Source: an uncultured bacterium (GTDB taxonomy: Bacteria; Patescibacteriota; Saccharimonadia; Saccharimonadales; Saccharimonadaceae). Taken from it: a stretch of DNA of 64,000 nt. Position numbers and translations under genes: made by a program. The notes beneath the pieces are model-generated. The model was not told the DNA's origin. It made no database searches and saw only the letters and a program-made list of their open reading frames with translations. This document shows positions 1 to 8,719 of the stretch, one piece after another. The stretch covers positions 124,001 to 188,000 of the forward strand of contig CALHIM010000011.1 of the NCBI GenBank assembly GCA_938030735.1. Reading direction: 5' to 3'. Position 1 is the first letter of the stretch. Each line of letters begins with the position of its first letter.

Positions 1-2
1 CA

Positions 3-464
3 CCAAATTGGCAAAATCAACCGCAGCAATTTACGCAGTCTTCACCACAGCCACTTTCGAATTTTACACCACCTGCACCACAACCAGCTCAACAATCAGA
101 GCCACAAAACCATTTCGAAAATCCGCAAGATGATTTTAATCAAGATTTAGAAGGAATTAATAACAGTTTTGAACGAATTAGGCAAATTAATGAAACTGTT
201 GAGCATGAAAAGCGAGATCCGAAAGTTAGAATTTCTACCAATCCAGAGAATAATCCTTTTGTAAATAGAAGACATCTCACAGAACGAGAATCTGCAAATA
301 AGATCAGCGCAGAAATGAAAAGATTAGTTTCAGAGGGAAAAGATCTTTCGGTGGAAACACTTGCACGCCAAGCAAACAAACTAGCAGATAAAGAAAAGAA
401 AGCCCAAGAAAATTCGAACGAGGTCGACTTGGGTGAAAAAGAAGTAGTAATTTCATTGAGGTAA
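3..464 (+). CDS. Proline/glutamine-rich protein of the secretion cluster, 5' end cut off
   Basis: The open frame enters from the left edge and ends with TAA at 462-464, one base before the next gene's ATG. About 153 residues are visible. The first 45 are rich in Pro, Gln and Asn (low complexity, probably disordered). The rest is charged and probably helical, with many Lys, Glu and Arg and no membrane segment, ending in EVVISLR. I do not recognise a family. It sits immediately before the TraC/VirB4 pair, so it is probably a cytoplasmic or linker part of the same secretion operon, perhaps the tail of a larger membrane protein whose N-terminus lies outside the window. Confidence 0.7.
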   Translation, partial: PNWQNQPQQFTQSSPQPLSNFTPPAPQPAQQSEPQNHFENPQDDFNQDLEGINNSFERIRQINETVEHEKRDPKVRISTNPENNPFVNRRHLTERESANKISAEMKRLVSEGKDLSVETLARQANKLADKEKKAQENSNEVDLGEKEVVISLR

Positions 465-465
465 T

Positions 466-1242
466 ATGAACAATAATCAAGTTAATAATCAACAAAATCA
501 GAGCCAAAACCAAACAAATATAAATACTCCAACAAATCCATCTTCAACACAAAATTCGCTTGAAATCGCCGAACTTCGCGAAGGAATGGTGGTAATGCGC
601 GACGGAAGCTTTCGCGCTGTTATTGCTTGTAAATCAATTAACTTTGATCTTATGAGCGCACGAGAACGCGAGGGCGTGGAATATTCTTATCAAAGTTTTT
701 TGAACGCATTGACTTTTCCAATTCAGATTTTAGTTCGCTCACAACGAGTTGATATTGAGCCATATTTAAATAAATTGGCTGAAATTCAAGTAGCGCAAGA
801 TAATATGTTGCTTGGCGACTTAATGGAAGATTATATTAACTTTATTGATAGCCTTAGCCGAAGTGCGAATATTATGGATAAATCTTTCTTTATTGTGGTT
901 CCTTATTATCCGAGTGGTGATTTAAATAATTTAAAGGGTTCAGCAAAAGGATTTTTTGGTAAAATTTTTGCAAAACCGGGTGCTCAAATTTCGAAAATCG
1001 ACCGCAACACTTGGGATAAAGCACGCGAAGAAATTAAAAAACGCGTTGATTCAATTACTGGCGGTCTTTACCAAATGGGAATTAAATCAGTTCAATTAAA
1101 CACCAAAGAACTCGGCGAACTTTATTATAATGTTTATAACCCAGATACAGCTGTTTATGAACCTTTGGGCGATTTTCGTGATACAGCAAGTTTATTCGTT
1201 CGAAAAGCCGAAGGAGAGCGACCAGATCAAGGAGGATTTTAA
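466..1242 (+). CDS. TraC-like / VirB4 N-terminal-domain protein of a type IV secretion system
   Basis: 258 residues. An Asn/Gln-rich tail of about 32 residues is followed by a soluble alpha/beta domain beginning LEIAELREGMVVMRDGSF. The pattern of a short beta-rich start, a segment like SYQSFLNALTFPIQILVRSQ and a later FFIVVPYY strand is that of the N-terminal domain of VirB4/TraC conjugation ATPases. Here it is a free-standing protein, and the ATPase follows 2 nt downstream as a second gene (stop TAA 1240-1242, next ATG 1245). There is no Walker motif. Likely role: docking or assembly partner of the VirB4 motor at the inner face of the membrane. Family assignment is from pattern recognition only. 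Confidence 0.75.
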   Translation: MNNNQVNNQQNQSQNQTNINTPTNPSSTQNSLEIAELREGMVVMRDGSFRAVIACKSINFDLMSAREREGVEYSYQSFLNALTFPIQILVRSQRVDIEPYLNKLAEIQVAQDNMLLGDLMEDYINFIDSLSRSANIMDKSFFIVVPYYPSGDLNNLKGSAKGFFGKIFAKPGAQISKIDRNTWDKAREEIKKRVDSITGGLYQMGIKSVQLNTKELGELYYNVYNPDTAVYEPLGDFRDTASLFVRKAEGERPDQGGF

Positions 1243-1244
1243 TT

Positions 1245-3104
1245 ATGGTGAAGAAAAAAGATGCAGTTGATATTGCAGCCCAACAACGAGCACAAGAACA
1301 AGCTGAAGTTGAACAAGCGTTTTTAACTGGTATTAACACTTTGCGAGATTTAATCGCACCATCAAGCCTTGAATTCCATTCGAGCTATTTTCGCTTAGGT
1401 ACAAAATATGGTCAAACAATTTATGTTTATGGTTATCCCCGCCAGCTTTATACTGGATGGGCTTCGCCAATTTTAAACGCTGATGAAGTTTTAGATGTTT
1501 CAATGTTTATTTATCCTGTTGAAACTGAAATTGTCATGAAAAACCTTCGTCGAAAAGTTACTCAGCTTGAAGCCGATCTTTCGATCAATAACGAAAAAGG
1601 TAGAACCCGAGATCCAGCGCTCGAAGCTGCTTTGAACGATGCCGAAGAGCTCCGAGATCAGTTACAACTTGGTGCTGAAAAATTCTTCCGCTTTGGCCTA
1701 TATTTGACAATTTACGCCGATAGTCTTGACGAGCTTAATTTTGTTCGAAGCAAAGTTGAAACAATGCTTGGCCAGCAAATGCTGTTTTCTAAAGTTGCAT
1801 CAAGCCAGCAGGAACAAGGTTTAAAATCTGCCGTTCCACAACTTTCCGACCAACTACAAATTCGGCGAAATATGAACACTGGTGCGATTTCAACTTCATT
1901 TCCATTTACTTCTGCCGATTTAACTCAGGAAAACGGTGTTCTTTATGGTGTTAATATGCACAACAATGGTCTTGTAATCTTTGACCGCTATACGCTCGAA
2001 AACGCAAATATGGTAGTTTTCGCAAAATCTGGTGCTGGTAAATCTTTTACAGTAAAACTTGAAGCTCTTCGAACGATGATGATGGGCGCAGAGGTCTTAA
2101 TTATCGACCCAGAAAATGAATATCAAAAATTAAGCGATGCCGTTGGCGGAAGTTATATTCGCCTCAGCTTGAACTCAGATGTTAGAATTAATCCTTTCGA
2201 TTTACCGCACGTTATTGATGCCGAAGAAGCAGATAACGCGCTTCGTGCAAATATCGTAACGCTTCACGGTCTATTTCGTTTAATGCTTGGCGGAACTAGT
2301 GCAGGGCAATCAATTGGACTTTCACCAAATGAAGAGGCCGACCTTGACCAAGCAATTATTGACACTTATGCTCGAGCTGGAATCACTTCAGATCCGCTCA
2401 CACATAATTCAACACCACCAACGATTCATAATCTTTATGACACTTTAGTTCATATGGATGGTAGTGGCCCAAGCCTAGCGCAACGCCTTCGAAAATACAC
2501 AACTGGAACTTTCGCAGGAATTTTCTCGCAGCAATCAAATATTGATATTAATAACTCGATGGTGGTATTTAATATTCGCGACCTTGAAGATGAACTTCGC
2601 CCAGTTGCGATGTATATCGTGCTTTCACACATTTGGAATATTGTGCGCTCTGAACAGAAGAAACGCATGCTTATCGTTGATGAAGCTTGGCAGTTAATGA
2701 AATACGACGATTCGGCAAACTTCTTGTTTAGCTTAGCAAAACGTGCTCGAAAATATTATCTTGGGCTCACTACAATTTCGCAGGACGTTGAAGACTTTAT
2801 GGGTTCAAAAATGGGCCGAGCGATTGTTTCGAACAGCTCAATGCAGCTACTTTTAAAACAGTCTTCAAGTGCGGTTGATGTTTTGAGCGATGTCTTTAAA
2901 TTGACTGAAGAAGAGCGAAAGCGCCTTTCGAACTTCCCAGTTGGGCAAGGATTATTCTTTGCGGGCCAAAATCACGTTCATATTCAAATCATCGCCAGCG
3001 ATACCGAACATCAACTTATTTCAACCAGCCCAAATAGTTCAAAAAACCGCCAGGGCGATAATATGATGACTAACGGTTACGCCGACCCGAATGAATTATT
3101 TTAA
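1245..3104 (+). CDS. virB4: VirB4-like conjugal transfer ATPase
   Basis: 619 residues. Walker A is FAKSGAGKS at about residues 258-266 and Walker B is MLIVDEAW at about 475-482, followed by the helicase-like stretch SLAKRARKYYLGLTTISQD typical of VirB4/TraC hexameric motors. The N-terminal 230 residues contain a coiled-coil-prone region (about 95-140). No transmembrane helix is seen. VirB4 powers substrate transfer or pilus assembly in type IV secretion systems at the cytoplasmic membrane. It is shorter than classical VirB4 (about 800 residues) because the N-domain is encoded by the preceding gene. The RBS aaggagg-like sequence lies inside the end of that gene, so the two are translationally coupled. 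Confident on family; what is transported is unknown. Confidence 0.93.
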   Translation: MVKKKDAVDIAAQQRAQEQAEVEQAFLTGINTLRDLIAPSSLEFHSSYFRLGTKYGQTIYVYGYPRQLYTGWASPILNADEVLDVSMFIYPVETEIVMKNLRRKVTQLEADLSINNEKGRTRDPALEAALNDAEELRDQLQLGAEKFFRFGLYLTIYADSLDELNFVRSKVETMLGQQMLFSKVASSQQEQGLKSAVPQLSDQLQIRRNMNTGAISTSFPFTSADLTQENGVLYGVNMHNNGLVIFDRYTLENANMVVFAKSGAGKSFTVKLEALRTMMMGAEVLIIDPENEYQKLSDAVGGSYIRLSLNSDVRINPFDLPHVIDAEEADNALRANIVTLHGLFRLMLGGTSAGQSIGLSPNEEADLDQAIIDTYARAGITSDPLTHNSTPPTIHNLYDTLVHMDGSGPSLAQRLRKYTTGTFAGIFSQQSNIDINNSMVVFNIRDLEDELRPVAMYIVLSHIWNIVRSEQKKRMLIVDEAWQLMKYDDSANFLFSLAKRARKYYLGLTTISQDVEDFMGSKMGRAIVSNSSMQLLLKQSSSAVDVLSDVFKLTEEERKRLSNFPVGQGLFFAGQNHVHIQIIASDTEHQLISTSPNSSKNRQGDNMMTNGYADPNELF

Positions 3105-3167
3105 GCTTGAAGCACAAGCGTAAATGTGGTAAAATTAATTTATAAATTATAGAGTTTTAGGAATAAA

Positions 3168-6100
3168 ATGGGAGCAGCTAGAGATTTCGAAAGAGATGAA
3201 AATCTTGATTTTAGCGACTTGAGTGATTCGAATCAATCTGCGCTCGAACGAGCAAAAAGTAGATGGGGAAACGCTGAAGTTATTCGAGGAAATGACGGTT
3301 ATAATCCGTCTGCTTTGGCGAGTGCCGAAAATTCTTCAACTTCTACTGCTTCAAATTCTGGAATTAGCGACTCAGAAACAATTTCGAAAGATCAAAAACC
3401 AGTCCAATCTGGTGGTTGGCAAAACAATGTGAACGGCGGTGGAACTCATAAATCTCGAAATGCAGCAAATTCAGCAGGAGGCGGTTGGAAAAACCGTGCG
3501 AAATCATTCTTTAAAAATAAAGGAGCAATGGCGGCAACTGGCGGCCTTCTTGGTGGTGGTGGAGCATTTATTTTTGTAATTTCAACAGGAATTGCTTCAC
3601 TTGCACCAGTTCATATTCAGGAAATTATTACCGAAAAACTCAACTCTGCATCTACGAGTATGAATAATCGCTCTGTTAAAGTGATGAAATTAAAAATAAA
3701 AGGTACTAATTGTAAGCCAGCAGGTTTAGTTTGCCGAATGTCGAAAGTAACAGACCGAAATATAAAAAATCTTGAAAAAGCCGGATTTAAAGTTGACTTA
3801 GAAGAGGGAGAAAGCTTATTTGGAAGGAAAAAAATTTCAAAACTAACCTATATTAAAGATGGTAGAAATATTGAAATAAATAATTCTTCTAAGGATATTA
3901 AAAATATTTTAACTAAAAATCCAGATGTACGGCAAGCTTTTCGCCGTGGTTTTAGTGGGCGTTTCGCATCTTTTCTAGATAAATCTTGGCAGAAGCTCAA
4001 GGGTTGGTTTAATTTTCGAAAAGCTAAAAAAGACAATAAAGGTAAAACTGAGGACGAAATTGACGACGATATAAAGAAAACAGCAAACGACCATAGTAAA
4101 GATGGGGAAACTGATTCTAAAAAATTACCAGACGATAAAGAAGATGTTGATGACAAAGGCAAAAATAAAGCACAAAAAGGCGACGAAGGAACTAGAAAAG
4201 TTAAAGAAAAACTAAAAACATACAAAGATAAGCTTAAAAAAGGCGCAAGAAATGTATCTGAAAAAGCAGCCATGGGGTTAGAGATACTTGAAGGCGCAAG
4301 CAGTTCTTTAAACAGCTTAAATGCGGTAGACAAAGTTTGTGGAGTTTATGCATTAGTATCAATGGGATGGAGTGTTGCTAAGATAGCTAAGGTTGAAGTG
4401 TTAGCTCAATTTGGTTTATCTTTCCTATCGATGGCTTCAAAAATTAAAGCCGGTGAAGCAACCCAGCAAGAAGTTACGGCGCAAGGCAATAATTTAATGG
4501 GGATTGCCAACAGAAAAGATTCTCAAGAAAATAAAAACCCTGATAGTAAAAATTCTAACACTTCAAGGCTAAAAAATGCTTTTGCTTTTTTTGCAGATTC
4601 TACATCAAATAATGATCACATCAAAAGCGCCACCGAGTCGCAAGGTTGGCGAGCAGTAGCTTATGATGACCGCATTTCGAAACTAGATGATTCAGCAAAG
4701 GATTACCAGGTTGGAATTACTGGATGGTTTGCAAGCTTAATGAATACATTAACCACAGGAATGGTAGGCTGGTTTATACGACAAAGCTGTAAAGTTGCAG
4801 GTATAGTTACTGCGGCAATAGGTGTAGCACAGGTAGCATTAACAATACTTAAATGTATGGGAACTGGTTTTTTTGGTTGTATTGGTGATGTAGTAAAAGT
4901 AGCAATATGGGCAGTGGCATTAGGATTAGCTCTTTCTGTTGCTACAGAAATATTAAAAAATCAGGCTATGGGTGCAATTTCGAAATATGTAAGCGAAGGT
5001 TTAACTGGCACAATATTAAATGACTCAACAACTGGCGAGAACTTTGGAAACGCTATAATGTCAGGGTCTGCGGCGTTAATGTCAAAGAATTCAATGGCCG
5101 GAAGTGGTGGTGTTTTAACTAAATCTCAAGCAGTTGCATTTCGTCAAGAAACTGACCGTCAAATTGCTGAAAACGCTGAAGATATTCGAAAAACTCACAG
5201 TCCATTTGATCCAACTACACGACATACTTTCTTAGGTTCGATTGTGAGCAATATGATGCCCTATGCTGGAACTTTGGGCTCAATTAAAGGTTTATTACCA
5301 TCAATGATTGGCGGAGCGCAGAGATCATTCGCATCAATTACGCCAGGAGCAAGTGCAGCCAATAGTGCAAACTTTGCAGCTAATATGGAGACCTGTGAAG
5401 ATAAATCAATTACAGATACTGGTGCCGCAACCGATATTTTTTGTAATGTTTATACTGGTATTGATATGGGTATTGCCGAAACTGACACTGAAGAAGTTGT
5501 TAATAAACTTAAAGAATGGGGCGATATTGTAGAGAAAGAAAATAGTAGTGAAACAAATAATCTACTAGATACCTTCAAAATGAGTGGTGACTTGAAGAAA
5601 TATGATAAATATTGCTTCAATCGAAAATCACCAATCGGAACATCAGAAGATGATGATGATGAAACTCGTGGTGGAATTTGTAATACTGAAAAAAATCCTA
5701 AAGCAAACTGGTATTCACTATTTTTAACTGATCTTCGAACAGAGATGGGAATGAATGAAGAATTTAAACCAGACTCAAGCGGAGGAAGTCGTGGAAATAA
5801 TAGCTCATCTAATTCAAAAGGAGGAGTAGATCCAGAACTATCAAAATTAAGTGGTGAATTTATTTGGCCGCTTAAAAACACTAAAGTTAAGGATGGAAAG
5901 ATACAAGGAGTATCAGATGATCAAGGCTTTAATACACCAGTTCGACAAAACCACCCAGCTATCGATTTTGCTAATGAAGAAAAAGGATGGACACACGGAG
6001 CGCAAGTGTATGCCGTAGCGGATGGCGAGGTTGTTAATGGCGGTTTCGATGTAGCCCCATATAATGGATGTAAATACGGAACAGCCGATATGATGGGCGG

Positions 6101-6335
6101 TCCACATGCCGTAATCATTAAACATAAAGGAGATGTCTATTCTTTCTATTGGCATATGGATTCACACTCAGTTAAAACTGGAGAGAAAGTTAAGAAAGGC
6201 CAGACTATTGGAACTATAGGAAACTACGGTTGTTCATCTGGATCACACTTACATTTCGAACTTTCGAAAGGTTCCGCAATACCGTCAACATCGGCATCTT
6301 TCTATCCACCAGATTTAATTAAACAGGACACATAA
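3168..6335 (+). CDS. Large membrane protein with C-terminal M23 (LytM-type) murein peptidase, secretion cluster
   Basis: 1055 residues. The N-terminal 110 residues are polar, acidic and Ser/Asn-rich. A glycine-rich hydrophobic segment follows at about 118-145. A long Lys/Asp/Glu-rich region spans about 280-360, and a second hydrophobic block lies at about 530-600 (two or three helices, with Cys residues). The C-terminus is a clear M23 domain from about residue 900: HPAID near 928 gives the HxxxD zinc ligands, FYWHMD near 992, and HLHFE near 1025 gives the HxH ligand. M23 enzymes cut peptide cross-bridges in peptidoglycan. The membrane block plus secretion context suggests a VirB6/TraG-like channel component carrying its own wall-opening enzyme. 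The promoter-like TGGTAAAAT sits at 3127-3135. It overlaps the next gene as TAATG, so translation is coupled. Confidence 0.85.
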   Translation: MGAARDFERDENLDFSDLSDSNQSALERAKSRWGNAEVIRGNDGYNPSALASAENSSTSTASNSGISDSETISKDQKPVQSGGWQNNVNGGGTHKSRNAANSAGGGWKNRAKSFFKNKGAMAATGGLLGGGGAFIFVISTGIASLAPVHIQEIITEKLNSASTSMNNRSVKVMKLKIKGTNCKPAGLVCRMSKVTDRNIKNLEKAGFKVDLEEGESLFGRKKISKLTYIKDGRNIEINNSSKDIKNILTKNPDVRQAFRRGFSGRFASFLDKSWQKLKGWFNFRKAKKDNKGKTEDEIDDDIKKTANDHSKDGETDSKKLPDDKEDVDDKGKNKAQKGDEGTRKVKEKLKTYKDKLKKGARNVSEKAAMGLEILEGASSSLNSLNAVDKVCGVYALVSMGWSVAKIAKVEVLAQFGLSFLSMASKIKAGEATQQEVTAQGNNLMGIANRKDSQENKNPDSKNSNTSRLKNAFAFFADSTSNNDHIKSATESQGWRAVAYDDRISKLDDSAKDYQVGITGWFASLMNTLTTGMVGWFIRQSCKVAGIVTAAIGVAQVALTILKCMGTGFFGCIGDVVKVAIWAVALGLALSVATEILKNQAMGAISKYVSEGLTGTILNDSTTGENFGNAIMSGSAALMSKNSMAGSGGVLTKSQAVAFRQETDRQIAENAEDIRKTHSPFDPTTRHTFLGSIVSNMMPYAGTLGSIKGLLPSMIGGAQRSFASITPGASAANSANFAANMETCEDKSITDTGAATDIFCNVYTGIDMGIAETDTEEVVNKLKEWGDIVEKENSSETNNLLDTFKMSGDLKKYDKYCFNRKSPIGTSEDDDDETRGGICNTEKNPKANWYSLFLTDLRTEMGMNEEFKPDSSGGSRGNNSSSNSKGGVDPELSKLSGEFIWPLKNTKVKDGKIQGVSDDQGFNTPVRQNHPAIDFANEEKGWTHGAQVYAVADGEVVNGGFDVAPYNGCKYGTADMMGGPHAVIIKHKGDVYSFYWHMDSHSVKTGEKVKKGQTIGTIGNYGCSSGSHLHFELSKGSAIPSTSASFYPPDLIKQDT

Positions 6336-7999
6336 TGTATAAAAAAATATCATCAATTATTTTAATCTCGTTGATTTTAGCCTCCGCTCTTTCAAATATT
6401 GCGAGGGCTGAGTTTGATGAACGTTTTTATAAACTGAATGATATAATCTATTATGACGCAGGCGAGGATTGTGCTCCAGCATCTAGCGGTAATATGGCGG
6501 ATATAAATCTTGAAGGTAATGATAATGCTGAAAAGATTTGGAACTTTTTTAAATCAAAAGGATTGACAGATGAACAAACTGCTGGTGTTATGGGGAGTCT
6601 CTGGGGTGAATCTAACCATTTTCAGCCAGATTTAATTGAAGCTGGAAGCGGAATTGGCTATGGTATTGCTCAGTGGTCATTCGGGCGGCGAACAAACCTC
6701 GAAAATTATGCCAAAGAAAGAGGAAAACCGGCGTCCGACCTTGGCGTTCAGCTAAATTTCTTATGGCAAGAGCTGGAAGGTCCAGAAAATAGAGCTCTTA
6801 ATATGGTAAAATCAGCATCAACAGTCCGAGAGGCTACCATAGCTTGGACTAATGGTTTCGAAAGGCCAAGGGAAGATTTACGACCTGCCCGTATTAAAGA
6901 AGGTGAAGAAGTTGGAAATAAAATGCTTTCACAATTCGCAGGAAAAGGTTCTAGCGGTAGAGGAAAAGCTTCAGGGCCTATAACTTTCATTGGAGATTCA
7001 ATTACAGTCGGTGTTCAAGACAAATTATCATCAACCTTTAGCGGTTCAAATGTATCCGCAACAGTTGGTGATTCAATTGCTGCTGCAACATCAAAATTAC
7101 CAAATACAATTCATGATACGGTCATTATTAACTTGGGTACTAACGATAACTTTGATGAAAATGCCGCAGAAGCTTTAGTCAGCAAGCTTAAAGGTAAGAA
7201 GATTTATTGGGTAAATAACTTTTCGAAAAACCAAAATGTTGATTATAGTGTAGTGAACCAAAAACTTTCAGCTTTCGCATCTAGACACAACGAGGTGAAG
7301 ATTTTAGATTGGAAGAGTTATGTTGAAAAAAATGGCGGTAGAGATAAACTTTATGCGGCAGATGGAGTTCATCATAGCGCAGAGGGTCAAGAAGCTTATG
7401 TAAAATTCCTTAAAGAAGAAATTGCAAATGATGGAAACAGTTCTTCGAATTCATCATCAGGAAGCTGTAGCTCATCTTCGTCTTCAGGAGGAAAACTTGG
7501 AAATGCGACAATCGTAGATAGAGCAATGGAGCTTGCCCGCCCAGAATCAGAAAAAGCAGCTGCTTATGCCGGAGAGGTGACAGATAAGCAGATGGAAGCT
7601 TTGCGTGCAACTGGCTTAATTAATTATGGTGAACCATATGTTCAAAAGGGTATGAGTTGTGATGCTTTCGTTTCTATGGTTATGAGTACAACTGTTGACC
7701 CAGAATACGCTAAGCATTGTTGTGGCGTTGCAAATCTTGTTCAATATATGCGCAGTAACCCAGATAAATATGAGAAAATCCCTTATAATGGAAGCACAAG
7801 CAATATGAAGCCAGGCGATATTATATCATCTGGAACTGGTGGTGGAGCTGCGGCTCACATAGAATTCTATGTTCAGGTTAACGGTGAAGATAAAGTTGCA
7901 AATGCTGGACACAGTAGAACAACTGGTGTTATTGAGCCAATGAATCTTCAAATTATGGAAAGCCTCGGCGAAGTTGAAGTTTGGCGATGGAAAGGTTAA
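6335..7999 (+). CDS. Secreted three-domain murein enzyme: tail-lysozyme, SGNH hydrolase and NlpC/CHAP-like
   Basis: 554 residues starting inside the previous stop (TAATG at 6333-6337). A signal peptide is visible (residues 1 to about 26, ending ANIARA-like). Domain 1 (about 66-205) resembles phage tail-tip lysozyme, with the probable catalytic Glu in GSLWGESNHF near residue 92. Domain 2 (about 212-370) is an SGNH/GDSL hydrolase: GDSITVG near 219, GTND near 267, DGVHH near 343. A Ser-rich linker leads to domain 3 (about 390-554), NlpC/P60- or CHAP-like, with nucleophile Cys in MSCDAF near 441 and His in AAHIEF near 506. Expected activities are glycan-strand cleavage, O-acetyl ester removal and peptide cleavage. 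All are inferred from motifs. Its position after the M23 protein suggests a shared wall-remodelling or host-wall role. Confidence 0.85.
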   Translation: MYKKISSIILISLILASALSNIARAEFDERFYKLNDIIYYDAGEDCAPASSGNMADINLEGNDNAEKIWNFFKSKGLTDEQTAGVMGSLWGESNHFQPDLIEAGSGIGYGIAQWSFGRRTNLENYAKERGKPASDLGVQLNFLWQELEGPENRALNMVKSASTVREATIAWTNGFERPREDLRPARIKEGEEVGNKMLSQFAGKGSSGRGKASGPITFIGDSITVGVQDKLSSTFSGSNVSATVGDSIAAATSKLPNTIHDTVIINLGTNDNFDENAAEALVSKLKGKKIYWVNNFSKNQNVDYSVVNQKLSAFASRHNEVKILDWKSYVEKNGGRDKLYAADGVHHSAEGQEAYVKFLKEEIANDGNSSSNSSSGSCSSSSSSGGKLGNATIVDRAMELARPESEKAAAYAGEVTDKQMEALRATGLINYGEPYVQKGMSCDAFVSMVMSTTVDPEYAKHCCGVANLVQYMRSNPDKYEKIPYNGSTSNMKPGDIISSGTGGGAAAHIEFYVQVNGEDKVANAGHSRTTGVIEPMNLQIMESLGEVEVWRWKG

Positions 8000-8002
8000 G
8001 AT

Positions 8003-8674
8003 ATGCAAAATATTGATAATTCTACTAAAGTTAAAATTTATTCTGTTTTGGCCATTTTTGGAATACTATCGTTAGTAATTATAGGCTGGTGGATTTGGTC
8101 TGATATTTATTGCGGTAAATTATTACTCAGCATCGCACCAGAAAGTTCAAATATAACAATTAACGGCAAAAAAATCCAAAACGGAACTCATACAATAACG
8201 CCAGGCAAATATAAAGTTGAAGTATCAAAGGACGGTTTCGAAAGTGCCTCGAAAGAGTTCGAAATTAAGTCTGGTCAAAAAACAAATATTTCATTAGCTT
8301 TAGCTCAAAATGATCCAAACGGAACTTGGTATAATGAACATGAGAAAGACGATATAATTAGAAGTGGTGCTGGTTATGCAAAAATAACAGAAACAATGAA
8401 GAAATTGACCGAAAAACACCCTATAGTTAAGCATTTGCCATACACAAACGCGACAAAAACATCGTTGCCTACAGGATTTTCAATAACCTATAATCTAGAT
8501 ACGAAAGATAAAACAGAAGTTAAAGACATATCGGTTAGAATATTCAGTAAATGCAATAGTTCGAACTATGATTTTTATAAAGATTTAGCAACAAATTGGC
8601 TTGAATCTAAAGAAAAGAATATTTTCAAAAAATATAAAGTTGATTTTATAGATCCAACTTGTAGCCTTCATTAA
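8003..8674 (+). CDS. PEGA-domain membrane-anchored protein
   Basis: 223 residues, starting 3 nt after the preceding stop. One transmembrane helix at about residues 13-33 (LAIFGILSLVIIGWWIW) anchors an outside domain. Residues about 38-95 form a PEGA-type beta domain, with the hallmark pattern of a short beta strand, GKKIQNGTHTITPGKYKVEV and a KDGFE turn. The remainder (about 100-223) is unrecognised and contains two Cys. PEGA domains occur in surface proteins and are thought to bind other proteins or wall polymers. It is last in the secretion cluster and is followed by a terminator hairpin. Function is unknown beyond probable surface location. Confidence 0.75.
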   Translation: MQNIDNSTKVKIYSVLAIFGILSLVIIGWWIWSDIYCGKLLLSIAPESSNITINGKKIQNGTHTITPGKYKVEVSKDGFESASKEFEIKSGQKTNISLALAQNDPNGTWYNEHEKDDIIRSGAGYAKITETMKKLTEKHPIVKHLPYTNATKTSLPTGFSITYNLDTKDKTEVKDISVRIFSKCNSSNYDFYKDLATNWLESKEKNIFKKYKVDFIDPTCSLH

Positions 8675-8686
8675 TACGTTTTATTT

Positions 8687-8719
8687 AAATAACCTCTGCT
8701 ATTCTAGCGAGGTTATTTT
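8687..8719. terminator. Bidirectional terminator between the secretion cluster and recF
   Basis: A perfect 10-bp inverted repeat (aaataacctc at 8687-8696, gaggttattt at 8709-8718) with a 12-nt loop. T-rich sequence follows on the plus strand, and A-rich sequence precedes it, giving a U tract for minus-strand transcripts. The recF stop codon lies inside the hairpin. Confidence 0.8.

Noticed and set aside
3848..4333. Minus-strand open frame of 161 codons inside the large M23 membrane protein gene
   Set aside because: It is the mirror of a Lys/Glu/Asp-rich coding stretch, giving a Ser/Leu/Phe-rich product without RBS or conserved motif.
5450..5881. Minus-strand open frame of 143 codons in the same gene
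   Set aside because: Antisense shadow of a well-supported gene; composition Ser/Leu-rich and no start signals.
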